From assembly GCA_947624725.1 (NCBI GenBank), contig CANQLP010000014.1:1-26015 (forward strand): a stretch of DNA of 26,015 bases. The letters are read 5' to 3'. Positions 8,735 to 20,499 of the stretch are shown here, piece after piece (positions within the stretch are counted from its first letter, which is position 1; each line of letters begins with the position of its first letter). The notes under the pieces were generated by a model, which saw only the letters and a program-made list of their open reading frames with translations, ran no database searches and was not told the origin of the DNA. The translations under genes and the position numbers were made by a program. The DNA is from an uncultured Clostridia bacterium. GTDB taxonomy: Bacteria > Bacillota_A > Clostridia > TANB77 > CAG-508.

Positions 8735-11337
8735 TATTTTCTTTATTGCAATGCGAGAATTAAAATGTAATAAAAAAATGACATTAATTATGATTCTTAG
8801 TGTTTTAATTGTTACTATTTTAATAAATTCAATCTCCACTTTAGCTTTAAGCTATCAACAATATATAATTAATCTATCAAGAAATAAAGAAAATTGGGAA
8901 ATAGCTATTGATAATATAGAATATGACAATATTAAATACATAGAAAATGATAAAAATGTTAAGCAAGTATCAATAGTACAAGATGTGGGAACATCAGAAA
9001 ATAGTTATAGTACAGGTTTTACAGAATTAATACATATTAAGGCGTACGATAATAATGCACTAGAAAATTTAAAAATTAATTTAAAAAAAGGTAGATTTCC
9101 AAAAACAACAAGTGAAATTATTATAAACGAAGATATGAATTTTGAAATTGGTGAAAATATTACAGCAGTTATAAATGGTATAGAGCATATTTATACAATA
9201 GTAGGAGAGCTAGAAAACACTGATTTTGATGAATTTAATTATAAAGAACTTAAAAAGGTAAACGGGGCAATAACATTATGCAATAAAACAAATATAAAAG
9301 ATACTGATTATATAAGCGTTTCACTCGTAAGTCACAATATTTCTGATATATATAATACAGCAAATAGAATAAAAGAAGAATTGAATACTAAAAATCAAAG
9401 TTCTAATATAAGATATAATGAGGAATTACTTTCTTATGCTTGTGTAGCAGAACAAGGCTCAGAATTTCAAACAAGCATTACAATAGTAGTTCGGTTTACT
9501 AATAGGAATAATAGCAATATCGTCTATTGCTTTAATATATACCATATTTAATATATCTATGAGCGAAAAGAAAAAATATATTGCAGCTCTTTCTTCAATC
9601 GGAGCGACAAAAAAACAAATATTCAAAATATATCTTTTTGAAGGAATTATTATTACTGTAATTGCTATTCCATTAGGATTAATTTTAAGCTTTGGAATAG
9701 ATAATTTATTAATAAATAGTTTTGATAAATTATTTAAGTCAATACAAGGAAATATTCTTAATACAACATTAGAGGCAGTACCTACGATAAACTTAAAACT
9801 AGTATATTCGCTTGGTACTGTATGTATATCATGTATATTAGTTGCAATAATTGTTTTTCTATCAATATTTGCACCTATTGTGAATGCTAGCAAAATAACC
9901 ATAATGGATGGATTAAGAAAAAATAAGTACATTAAAATAAATAAATCCAAATTAAAGAAAACACCAAAATTTATTAAAAAATTCTTTAAAGCACCAGGAG
10001 AATTAGCATATAGGAATATAAAAAGAAGTCCTTACAAATTCGTTACAATGACGATTTCTCTTACAATAAGCATAGTGTTATTTATAAGTATAACTGGATA
10101 TATACAAAATTTAAAATATTATAATAAAACAGATAATGCAAATTATAATTATACATTATACTTAATAAAAAATCCTGGACAAAATGATTATTCAAAAGAG
10201 GTATTAGACACTTTAAATGAATTTGACTTAATAGATTCTATATATGGTACAAGTAACCTAAATCCAATGCACTTAATTCTTAATGAAAATGAAATAAATG
10301 ATTCACTAAAAGAAGCATCTAAGAGAATGGAAAAATTATATACTAGCTTAGATACTAAGGAGGATGGCTCTATACAATTACTTACTCGTATAATAACATT
10401 TGATGATGAATATTATAAAAAATATTTAAGTGAAGCAGGAATAAATGAACCTTTAAGAGATGGAGAGTGCATATTGGTCAACTACTCCAACACACCTACT
10501 AAATATTATGATGAATTGTATTTGACAAATCTTAATGAAGGGGACACGATAACACTATATAAATTTAATAGAAATACAAATCTTGATTATTTCACGCAAA
10601 TGAATAATATGATGGGATGGGATAATCAGGAGATAAAAAATGAGCAAATAGAACTAAAGATACAGTCTATAACTAATACAATTCCTAAAAGTGTTAGTCA
10701 AGATATGTTCGGTACGGATCTTTATTTAATAGTAAATAATAAAACATTTGGAGATCTATTTAAAGAAACACTAAAAGTGGACTTTAATAATATGTATGAT
10801 TATTATATATATTCATCTAATCCTGAAAAATTGGACGAAATAATAAATTCACTAAATGAAAAATATGATGGGTTAACTCGTATAGTTAGTAGTAATTTAT
10901 CTGTTCAACAGAAATCAAATGAAAATGAAAGACTTATAAAAGAAATCTTATTATATAGTTTCCTTGTTTTAGTAAGTATCTTATGTGTTATAAATGTATT
11001 TAATATTATTATATCAAATATTGAGGCTAGAAAATACGAGTTTGCAGAATTAATGGCAATAGGAATGTCGAAGAAGCAAATTAATAAAATGCTTAGGATG
11101 GAAGGAATAATATATGCTGTTTCTCCTTTAATAATAGGATTATTGACAGGATTAAGTATTTTGTATATTTTGTATACAAGGATGTTTGATACTGAATTAG
11201 TACGATTTGAAATTTCTGTACCAATTTTGATTAGTTCTATTATATTTATTTTTGGAATTATTTTTATAAGTATATATTATAATAAGGAAAAAATGAAACA
11301 TTGGAATATATCAGATATTATAAAAGAGCAAAAATAA
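8727..11337 (+). CDS. Large ABC permease with two FtsX domains, paralogue 1 (one +1 shift at CGG)
   Basis: ATG 8727 overlaps the ATPase stop (ATGA-type coupling). With a C skip at 9492 the protein is 869 residues. Plan: N-terminal helix (about 17-40), extracytoplasmic domain (about 45-245), three helices with the cytoplasmic turn SSIGATKKQIFK, a linker ending in GELAYRNIKRSPYK, then a second helix, second outer domain and three more helices with AIGMSKKQINKM. This double FtsX-like layout is typical of Firmicute export permeases. The shift (GTT C GGT, Gly256) lies in the helix IVVGLLIGIIAI. It belongs to a set of four paralogues in this window. Confidence 0.88.
9492..9494 (+). other. CGG +1 frameshift site 7 (permease paralogue 1)
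   Basis: GTT CGG T; dropping the C gives VVGLLIGIIAI, a continuous membrane helix leading to the SIGATKKQ turn. Confidence 0.88.
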
Positions 11338-11359
11338 TGATTAAAAAAGGAATAAATAT

Positions 11360-14139
11360 ATGAAGATTACAAGTAAACTCGGAGTAAGGTATTTAATAAA
11401 AAATAGACGAAAAACACTTGCTACTCTTTTAGGAGTGTGCATTAGCATGGCGCTTCTAACTTTTGCTTTCATTATGCTTTCAAGCTATCAAAATTATGCT
11501 ATAAATATCATGAGAAATGAGAGAAATTATGAAGCAGAATTTAAAAATATAAAATACTCACAAGCCCTTGAAATAGCAGAAAATGAAAATATAAAAGAAA
11601 CATCGATTATACTTGATTTAGAAATATCAACTGAAATGTTAGATAAAGAAAAAACAAGTACAAATGATTATTTGAATATCGTTGCTTATGATGAAAATGC
11701 AATAAAAAATAATCATGTAATCGTTACAAGTGGTAGATTTGCAACAAATAATCAAGAGGTAGTATTAAGTAAAGAATTAGAAAAAGAAAATAAAGAAAAA
11801 GGTTTTTCTTTAGGAGAAAAAATAAATGTAACAATAAATGGAGAAAATAAGGAATATACGATAGTAGGATTTGCAGATGGTTTGCCATACGAAAATATAG
11901 GAAGTGCATTTGCTCTTAACTATAAAAAGAAAGCTCTTACATATTATGACAGCTCTAATATAGATAAAAACTCTGTATGCCATGTTTCTATTCTTACAAA
12001 GGATATTAAAAAAATATATGAAACAACTGATAATATATGTGAAAAATTAAATCTATATAAAACCCAAGAAGAGAAACAAGATAACTTAAAATATAATAAT
12101 GCACTTTTGAATTATGCTTTAGTAAAAGATGTAAAAAATGAATATAATCCATATACTCTTACAGAAGATAAAATGGCTATGGCATTTTCAGGAAATGTTA
12201 GAATAATTGCATTATCAATTATAGGAATTGTTCGGAATTGCAGCAATTATAATAATTTATACATGCTTTAAAATGTCTTATAGAGAAAGAATAAAAGAAT
12301 TAGGAACTTTAGGCTCAATAGGTATGGGAAAAAAACAAAAAAGAAATATGCTTTTAAAAGAAGCTTTTATTGTAGGAACAATTGGTATAATTATAGGTCT
12401 GCTTTTGGGAACTTTAATATCATTTTTTGAAATTCGTACTCTAGACATTTTAGCGAAAAATATAGGAGAAAGTAGTAACATTGATAGGATTATAATTAAT
12501 CAAAATACAAAATTTGAAATGGTAATTCCAATGTTTGGAGTTATATCTGCTATTTGTATTACATACATAATTGTATTTATTTCTTGTACTTTGCCTTTGA
12601 AAAAAATAAACAAAGTTTCAGAAATAGATGCAATAAGAGGAAACATTAATAATAGTGTTAAATCAAAAACATTAAAAACTCCTAAATTAATAGTTAAGTT
12701 GCTTAAACAAGAGGGACACTTAGCATATAAAAATATGAGAAAAGACAAATCAAAATACAAGACAATAGTTGTTTCAATAGTCATAAGTGTTACATTATTT
12801 ATTACAATAAATACGGTTTTAATTGACTATCTAGAAAAGCGAGGAGAAATAATAGATGATTCGGTAAATAATAAAGAATTATCTATTTCACTTAATGAAG
12901 ATGATGGAAAAGAAGTAGAAGAAACAATTATTAATCGTTTAAAAGAAAAAAATTTATTAAAAAATTATATTATGGCAAGAAATGTATATGTACCAAATAC
13001 ATCAAATATGTTATCGGTTTCATCTGAAAAATTAACAAAAGGTGCAGAATTATTAAATAACAGAGAGGCAATATACTTTTTCAAAGATAATACAAGCATT
13101 GCAACTAATTGCCAAATAATGTATTTTTCTGGAGAAGAATTTGCAAAATTTTTACAAGAAAATGAAATTGGTAGTTTAGGAGACACTGACTGTATATTAA
13201 TAGATAAAACACAAAGTTTAAAAAATGGAAATTTAACAATAACAAATTTACAAGAAGGAGACAACTTAGATATAATAATTACAAACAGAAAATTAGAGAA
13301 AGTTAATTCAAAAGATAAAAATATAAATAAAGACGAAATGGAAAAAGAACAAGAATATTTTAATATGTTAGGTATATCTAATGATTCAAACCAAAGTCAG
13401 AATGTAGATAATGATTTTTACATGAGAAAAAATTTGAATATAAAAAAAGTTATACATAATACAAAGTTAATACGGAACAGCTAATCTAACAGTTATTATA
13501 AATGAAAATACACTAAAAGATATAATAAAGATGAGCAATGAAGATTTAAGTCCAAATTTACTTATAGCAATGAAATATAATATAGCTGATTTGTATATTG
13601 ATACAGATGATATTACATCTACATTAAATGAGATTGATAATATTAATATGGAACGCAAAGAACAGGAAAAAGATATTATAAATGTAAAAAATATATATGA
13701 AGAAAATCTAAAAAATGAAAGCATAGGATATATTATAAGAATAGTTGTATATACTCTCATTGGTTCAATTACTTTATTTAGTGCTATAAATATATTTAAT
13801 ACTATATATACAAGTGTTGCTTTAAGAAAAAGAGAAATAGCATCACTTAAATCAATAGGAATGACCAAAAAACAAATTAATAAAATGTTTTTATATGAAG
13901 GCATAATATATGGAATTGATGGACTTCTTTATGGAGGCATTTTAAGTTTAATTATATTATATGTAATATACATGTTAGATGAATATAAGAGAAATATTTA
14001 TGCTTTTCAATATCCTTTCGGTAGCTTGTTAATCACAGCTTTTGCCGTATATGTAACTACATTTTTAGCTATACATATAGCTAGGAAAAAATTAGATGAA
14101 GAAAATATTATTGATGAAATAAGAAACGAAAATATATAA
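11360..14139 (+). CDS. Large ABC permease with two FtsX domains, paralogue 2 (two +1 shifts at CGG)
   Basis: Starts 22 nt after paralogue 1 with an AAGGAAT site. With C skips at 12233 and 13473 it has 925 residues. The N-terminus MKITSKLGVRYLIKN is nearly the same as that of paralogue 3, and the end is NIIDEIRNENI. Motifs: GSIGMGKKQKRN after the first helix bundle, QEGHLAYKNMRKDKSKYK at the linker, KSIGMTKKQINKM in the second bundle. Shift 1 is Gly292 in the helix IIGIVGIAAIIII. Shift 2 (ATA C GGA) is in the second outer domain at VIHNTKLIGTANLTV, so shifts are not limited to membrane helices. Its N-terminal TLLGVC glycine is an ordinary uninterrupted GGA. Confidence 0.88.
12233..12235 (+). 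other. CGG +1 frameshift site 8 (permease paralogue 2)
   Basis: GTT CGG A; dropping the C gives GIVGIAAIIII and then YTCFKMSYRERIKE, which aligns with YTSFKMSYSERVKE in paralogue 3. Confidence 0.9.
13473..13475 (+). other. CGG +1 frameshift site 9 (permease paralogue 2)
   Basis: ATA CGG A, with a zero-frame TAA two codons later. Dropping the C leads into the last 222 codons with the second FtsX bundle. Confidence 0.87.
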
Positions 14140-14166
14140 AAAAGTAATAAATTTAGGGGAAAATAT

Positions 14167-16899
14167 ATGAAAATAACAAGTAACTTAGGAATAAAGTATT
14201 TAATAAAGAACAAGAGAAAAACTGTATTTACACTACTTCGGAATATGTCTTGCAACAGTTTTAATCTTAACAACATTTATAATTCTTGCAAGTTATCAAG
14301 AGTATGTAACAAATATTATGCGACATGAAAGAAACTACGAGGCAGAGTTTAAGAATATAACATATAGCGATGCAAAAAAAATTGCAAAAGACAGTAATAT
14401 CAAAGAAATCTCTGTAATGCAAGTATTCGGAAAGTCAGAAGATCTTACACCTTCGTCAATATTAACATACAAAATGAATGTATTAGGTTTTGATGAAAAT
14501 TCAATAAAAAATTGCCATATAGAACTTGAAGAAGGAAGATTCCCAGAAAACGATAAAGAAATATTATTAAGTAGCAATACGGTTCATGAGTTAAAAATAC
14601 AAGATAAAATAACACTTACTTTAAATGGAGAAAATAAAACCTATGATGTTGTGGGCATAATGAAGGAAGAACCAATATCAAAAGATAGGGGATTTCTTTC
14701 AGAGATAATATTAGATGGAGTAACATATTTTGATGAAAAAGCAATACAAGACGATGACATAGTAAATGTTTCAATTATCACAAACAACATCAAAGATATA
14801 TATAAAACGACGGAAGACTTATGTCAAAAATTAAATTTATATAAAACAGAAGAAGAAAAACAAGCAAACCTTTCATATTATGACGAACTTTTAAATTATT
14901 CTTTAGTAGAAAAGTTAGGCCAAGAAGAAGTAAGTCGGGAATGATGAATCAGCACATTTTAAGCAAACTTTATCAGGTATTGCATATGGTGTAATAGGAG
15001 TTTCAAGTGTTGCATCAATAATAGTTATATATACATCTTTTAAAATGTCATATAGTGAAAGAGTAAAAGAAATTGGAATGCTTACATCAATTGGAATGAC
15101 AAAAAAACAGATAAAAAATATGTTATTTAAAGAAGCGTCAATACTTGCAGTAATCGGGATAACAGTTGGGCTAATTATAGGAAGCGGACTATCTTTTTTC
15201 TGGGTAAAGATTTTAGATATTTTGTCAAGAAATGTAGGAGTATATGAGTGGCAGATTTTAATGAATGCAGATGTTAGATTTTATATGGTACTACCTATTA
15301 TGTGCGTTGCAATTACATTTGTGATAGCATATATAATTACAATAATTTCAGCAATGTTACCAGTAAGAAAATTAATTAAAATATCACCTATTGATGCAAT
15401 TAGAAATACAGAGCCTAGTAAGGTAACACAAAAATCAGTAAAAACGCCTAAAATTATAAATAAGATATTTAAACAGGAGGGAGTTCTTGCATATAAAAAT
15501 ATACGAAAGGAAAAGACAAGATATAAATCAATTGTACTTTCAGTAGTTATAAGTATGGTGCTATTTGTAACTGTAAATGAAATATTGATAGATTATTTAA
15601 CTGCATTTTCACAAAACCTTGATAAATCATTTAACTACAAAGAATTACAGCTAACATATATGGGAGCTGGTAACAATAAGAAAGAATACATAAAAACATC
15701 AATGGAGTATTTACAGAAAAAAGGATTGATAGAAAGTTATCTAATGAGTAGTGAGATTAGTACTCTAAAGTTAGAAGTTCCAATTGAAAAGTGTACGAAA
15801 CTTGGAAAAGTATATAATCCAGCACATAATGATTATAATAAAATAACTGATAAAAATGTAAAAATGCTTTGCAATGTTGAAACTGCAATAGGACCAGAAT
15901 ATGATGAATTACTAAAAAAATATGGAATAAATGAACTAAAAAACGGAGAATGCCTATTAGCAGATTTTCAAAATGGTACAAAATATGGAAATGATGCAAG
16001 ACTTACAAACTATCAAGTACGGAGATACTTTGAAATTAGTAAATTATAATAAAGAAAGCACAGCAAGTACAGCAGAAGAAAATGAAATGCTAGCTCAATT
16101 TCAGAATATATTAGAAGGAGCAAAAGACAAATTAGGAAATATTACAGTAGATGATACTAAAGATAATCAAGTACAAACTGGAAATACAAATAATAGCGAT
16201 GCATATAATCTAAAAGTGAGAAGTGTTATAAATGAAACTTTTAATATAGCTGGACCTGCAGCAGCTAAATCTGGATTTTCTGTAATTGTTAATGAGGAAA
16301 CATTCAAGAATATATTAAGAGTTGATTTCCCTACATATAATGAAGTACCTTATTTATTATATGTAGATACAGATAATACAGACGAAGCAGTAGAAGAAAT
16401 AGAAAAAATGAATAAAGAAAACAGCGAAAATCAACTAATGGTATTATTTAATTTTTATGATATGAGATCAGCTTGGGAATATCAAGGATATATAAAGAAG
16501 GCAGTTGTATATTCATTTTTAGGATTTGTAATATTATTTAGCATTGTAAATATTTATAACACAATACTTACAAGCATAAGTTTAAGAAAAAGAGAAATTG
16601 CAATCTTAAAATCAATGGGAATGAGTAAAAAGCAATTAAATAAAATGTTGTTTTTGGAAAGCTTATTTTATGGTTTAGATAGTACTATTTATGGAAGCCT
16701 TATAAGTTTTGCTATACTATATATAAGATATTTTATTTCCGAAACAAATAAACAAATTTATGGATTTAATATGCCATGGATGTATTTGATAATCAGTATT
16801 TTTGTTTTATATACAGTTATCTTAATTGCAACCAAAAGTGGAAAGAAAAAATTAAAAAATCAAAATATCATTGATGAGATAAGAGATGAAAATATATAA
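14167..16899 (+). CDS. Large ABC permease with two FtsX domains, paralogue 3 (three +1 shifts at CGG)
   Basis: The start is ATG 14167 (site AGGGGAA), chosen because MKITSNLGIKYLIKNKRKT aligns with the start of paralogue 2. A later in-frame ATG would remove the first helix. C skips at 14239, 14936 and 16020 give 909 residues. Shift 1 (CTT C GGA, Gly25) is in the first membrane helix, TLLGIC. Shift 2 (AGT C GGG) is just before the first helix bundle. Shift 3 (GTA C GGA) is in the second outer domain (YQVGDTLKLVN). Later motifs are TSIGMTKKQIKN, QEGVLAYKNIRKEKTRYK, KSMGMSKKQLNKM and the ending NIIDEIRDENI. This is the most interrupted gene in the window, yet no other defect is visible. A terminator follows at once. 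Confidence 0.88.
14239..14241 (+). other. CGG +1 frameshift site 10 (permease paralogue 3)
   Basis: CTT CGG A; dropping the C gives TLLGIC. The paralogous position in paralogue 2 is the plain TTA GGA GTG TGC. Confidence 0.92.
14936..14938 (+). other. CGG +1 frameshift site 11 (permease paralogue 3)
   Basis: AGT CGG G, then a zero-frame TGA one codon later. Dropping the C joins VSGNDESAHFKQTL to the next helix bundle. Confidence 0.86.
16020..16022 (+). other. CGG +1 frameshift site 12 (permease paralogue 3)
   Basis: GTA CGG A; dropping the C gives NYQVGDTLKLVNYN, parallel to the NLQEGDNLDIII stretch of paralogue 2. Confidence 0.88.
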
Positions 16900-16902
16900 A
16901 AA

Positions 16903-16938
16903 CAAAGGAACTTTCTTTCACTTAGAGTTCCTTTTATA
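16903..16938 (+). terminator. Terminator of the second ABC operon
   Basis: Stem AAAGGAACT (16904-16912) / AGTTCCTTT (16926-16934) with a 13-base loop and a short T-rich tail, just after paralogue 3. Confidence 0.65.
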
Positions 16939-16990
16939 ATTTCCTTCTTAAATTTTTCTTAAGGAGGCTTTATTTATGTACTAAATGTAG

Positions 16991-16996
16991 TATAAT
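16991..16996 (+). promoter_or_regulatory. Putative -10 box of permease paralogue 4
   Basis: TATAAT lies 29 nt before the start at 17025, after a terminator. No convincing -35 is present. The site AGGAAGG at about 17004-17010 precedes the ATG. Confidence 0.45.
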
Positions 16997-17024
16997 AAAT
17001 TTTAGGAAGGAATGAAAAATTACT

Positions 17025-19572
17025 ATGAATATTCTTAAAAATTTATCTATAAAAAATTTAAAACTTAATAAAAAAAGGACGATAAGTACCATAATTGGTA
17101 TAATCTTATCATGTAGCCTAATATGTGCAGTATCTACAATGGTCGCAAGCTTTCAGGAAACATTAATAGAAAATGCAGTAAATGAAACTGGTTATTATCA
17201 CTTAAAAATGATAGGCGTTACAGATGATAAATTAGAGGAATTAAAGAAAAATCGAGATATTAAAAGTATTTATACAATAAATCAAAATGGTTATGGCATA
17301 TTAGAAAATGGACAAAATGAAGATAAACCTTATTTAAAATTATATTCAATGGATAAAGATTTATTTGAATACTTGAAATTTAATTTGATAGAAGGCAGAT
17401 TTCCAAATAATCAAAATGAAGTAATTATTAGCAAGCATATTATAGACAATGGAAAAGTAGATATAAAAATCGGAGATAAGATAAGTTCTGATATAGGTAA
17501 AAGAGTAACTAACGAAGGGGAAGATTTAGGAAAAAGCAATCCATATATTAAAGATTATGAAAAATTAATAAATACAGAGCATAAAGAATTTACTGTTGTT
17601 GGAATAATGGAAAGACCAAATTATAGCTTTGAAGGCTATTCAGATCCTGGATATACAATAATTACAACAGATTCAAATATAGGAGATAAAGAAGCATATA
17701 TTTTACTTTCAAATCCTAAAGAGTATAAATCATCAATACCGGAAATTGTTGAAGTTTCTTCATATAGCCAAGTATATAGCGAAACAGATACATATGAGCA
17801 AAACCGTGAGCTTTTAAGATGGGAAGCATTTGCATTTAGTGATTCGACTGTTTTAATGTTATTTTCTGTTGTCGGAGTAGTAATATTCATAATCATATTT
17901 ACAAGTGTTTTTTGTATTAGAAATTCATTCGCAATTGCAACTACTGAAAAAATGAAAATGTATGCTATGCTTGCAAGTATTGGAGCAACAAAAAAGCAGA
18001 TAAAGAAAAGCGTTATTCTTGAAGCTTTAATTTTAGGCCTAATCGGAATACCTCTTGGGATTTTGCTTGGTATAATTGCAGTATTTATTTTGATGAAAAT
18101 CGTAAATAGTATAGCAGGGGAATATTTACTTGGAAATATAGAGGGAATAGTTGTTAAAATAAGTGTTATGCCGATTATAATAGCTGCATTATTAAGCCTA
18201 ATTACAATCTATTTATCTGCAATTTCTTCTGCTAGGAAAGCAAGTAAAGTTAGCCCTATCGAAATTTTAAGAAATGCAGATAAAATAAAATTAAAAGCAA
18301 ATAAACTAAAAGTACCAAAAATAATAAAGAAAGTGTTTAAAACAGGAGGAGAGCTTGCTTATAAAAATTTAAAAAGAAGTAAGAAAAAGTATAGAACTAC
18401 AGTTATTTCACTAGCTGTTAGTATATTTATCTTTATTACGATGAATGTCTTTATAACGAATACATTTGATTTATCTAGCAATTATTATAAAGATTATGAT
18501 TATAATGTTAGGTTATATTTAAGAGGAAATGATGAAGCAGATGTAGAGAGAATAAAAAGAGTAAACTATATAGATAAATGTTTTGCCATATATGAGGCTA
18601 ATCAGGATTTAAAAATTTTTGATAAAGAGAAAATAAATGCCATAAGAGGAATAAGACTAGAAGATGATGCAGTTTATGATGAAGAACGAGAAACTTATAT
18701 TTCAACAGGAGAAAAATATTCTGGACTTGAAATTTTAGCATTAGATAATGAGGCATTTCAAAAGTATGCTAAAAAAGTTGGAGTAAATTCAGAGCAAGTG
18801 AGAAATTCAGGCATCTTATGTGATGAGTATTTATATTATGAAGATGACAAGCTAATTGAAACTAGAAGGTATAAATATGAAGCAGGAGATACAATTACTG
18901 GAATGTTTGAAGATAATGAAACGAATATCAAGGTAGGATATGTTACAAAAATTAGACCTTATGGCTTTGAAAATTCATATTATGGAGGAGGATATTTAAT
19001 AGTTAATATAAATGATTTTCAGAATATGAATCTTACACCTAGGTATATGTGTATACAATCTAACAATCCAGATGAATTGATAAATGAAATTAAAAATTTG
19101 AAGATTGATGAAATAGGTTATTCAAATTTTGAAGCAGCTGTTAAAGAGCAAAATGCAATGTCTTTAATTATTAAAATATTTTTATATGGATTTATCGCAG
19201 TTATAACATTAATAGGAGTCACTAATATATTTAATACCATAACATCAAATATGGAATTGAGGCAAAAGGAATTTGCAATGCTTAAATCTATCCGGTATGA
19301 CTAAAAAAGAATTTAATAGGATGATTAATCTAGAAACAATATTCTATTCTGTTAAGTCGTTATTGTATGGAATAGTTTTAGGACTAATTGGAACATTTGC
19401 TTTAAGTATGTCATTTTCTGTTAAAACTCAAAAAGAAATGTATTTACCTATAGTTCCGATTATAATATCAGTTATTGCAGTATTTATTTTGGTATTTATC
19501 ATTATGAAATATTCAATGTCTAAGATAAGTAAACAAAATATAATAGAAACTATTAGAAATGATAATATTTAA
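17025..19572 (+). CDS. Large ABC permease with two FtsX domains, paralogue 4 (one +1 shift at CGG)
   Basis: With a C skip at 19293 this is 848 residues. N-terminal helix (about 20-43), outer domain, a helix bundle with ASIGATKKQIKK, linker GGELAYKNLKRSKKKYR, second outer domain and C-terminal bundle, ending NIIETIRNDNI. The shift (ATC C GGT) is in the signature turn LKSIGMTKKEFNRM; the same SIG or SMG glycine is an ordinary codon in the other paralogues. Transcription appears separate from the operon upstream (terminator, own -10). There is no ATPase next to it, so it may use the ATPase at 8038-8734 or one encoded elsewhere. Confidence 0.87.
19293..19295 (+). other. CGG +1 frameshift site 13 (permease paralogue 4)
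   Basis: ATC CGG T, zero-frame TAA two codons later. Dropping the C restores KSIGMTKKE, the family's conserved turn. Confidence 0.92.
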
Positions 19573-19582
19573 AGCTACTTTC

Positions 19583-19611
19583 TTGATAACTTTCGTATTT
19601 TGTGATAATAT
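19583..19611 (+). promoter_or_regulatory. Putative promoter of the TrhA/hemolysin III gene
   Basis: TTGATA (19583-19588) with TAATAT (19606-19611) at 17 bp, or a TGTGATAAT extended -10 at slightly shorter spacing. A long 5' leader of about 70 nt would follow. Confidence 0.45.
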
Positions 19612-19689
19612 ATTAAAAAAGATTAGGAAATTAAATTTATGTGAAAACTAATAAAAAGATAATTTGAAACTTTTAGAAAGGGCTAAAAA

Positions 19690-20366
19690 ATGAATAGAGT
19701 AAAATTAAGAGATAGAGTGCTTCCTACATATACAACAGGTGAAGAAATATTTAATATGACAACTCATATTTGTGGAGGAGTACTTGGAATTGTTGCAACT
19801 GTTTTATGTGTTATAACAGCTGCTATGCATAAAAATGCTTATGGAGTAGTAAGTAGTGTAGTATTTGGTACTAGTATGATAATACTATATACAATGTCAA
19901 GTATATACCACGGTTTAAGTCCAAAATTAATGGGGAAAAAGGTCTTGCAAGTATTAGACCATTGTTCAATATTTTTGCTAATTGCAGGATCATATACGCC
20001 ATTTACACTTTGTACATTAAGAGAAGCGGATCCTGCAACTCGGGTGGACTATATTTGGAATTATATGGGGAGCAGCAATAGTTGGAATAATACTTAATTC
20101 AATAGATTTAAAAAGATACAAAAAGTTTTCAATGATATGTTATTTAGTTATGGGCTGGTGCATTATTTTTAAAATAGGTCTCCTTTTTGAAGCGTTAGGT
20201 ACTGCTCGGATGCGCATTATTGATTGCAGGAGGAATTGTATATACAATTGGTGCAATTCTTTATGGAGTAGGAAAAAAACATAAATATATGCATTCAATA
20301 TTCCACATTAGTATTTTTATAGCGAATTTCTTGCACTTCTTATGTATTCTTTGGTATGTATTATAA
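19690..20366 (+). CDS. trhA: Hemolysin III / TrhA-family (PAQR-type) membrane protein (two +1 shifts at CGG)
   Basis: C skips at 20041 and 20207 give 224 residues with seven membrane helices, normal for the family. Family motifs: N-terminal TTGEEIFNMTTHICGG; SSIYHGL (H74); LDHCSIFLLIAGSYTPF (D90, H91); then across the first shift GWTIFGIIWGAAIVGI and NSIDLKRYKK; across the second GCALLIAGGIVYTIGAI; finally HSIFHISIF (H201, H205), completing the metal-site His set. The second segment has no start codon of its own in a sensible place, so fragment translation is unlikely. The family was named for haemolysis but is now linked to membrane lipid homeostasis. It appears monocistronic. Confidence 0.9.
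20041..20043 (+). other. CGG +1 frameshift site 14 (TrhA)
   Basis: ACT CGG G; dropping the C gives ATGWTIFGIIWG, the conserved hemolysin III sequence. Confidence 0.93.
20207..20209 (+). other. CGG +1 frameshift site 15 (TrhA)
   Basis: GCT CGG A; dropping the C gives GTAGCALLIAGGIVYTIGA and the C-terminal His motif. Confidence 0.92.
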
Positions 20367-20407
20367 AATCCAAGTAATTGAAAATGCTATATTAAGTATA
20401 TCTTAAC

Positions 20408-20436
20408 TTGCAAAATTCAATGCAATGTGGTATTAT
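20408..20436 (+). promoter_or_regulatory. Promoter of the SUMF1-like gene
   Basis: TTGCAA (20408-20413), a 17-bp spacer and TATTAT (20431-20436) preceded by TGG (extended -10). The AAGGAGGG site and ATG at 20500 follow. Confidence 0.6.
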
Positions 20437-20499
20437 TAACATAATGGAAAAATATCCATGTTGAAACCGTTAAAAATATTGCTTAAGGAGGGAATAATC

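Noticed and set aside
16961..16985. AAGGAGG followed by a tiny ATG-TAC-TAA ORF before permease paralogue 4, as a leader peptide
   Set aside because: It lies upstream of the best -10 box (16991) and directly behind a terminator, so it is probably not transcribed with the gene. A two-codon ORF is weak evidence.
3972..20366. The interrupted kinase, ATPase, permease and TrhA genes as pseudogenes
   Set aside because: Apart from the CGG sites there are no stops, deletions or motif losses. Downstream segments keep all family motifs, and overlapping start-stop coupling and ribosome binding sites are preserved.
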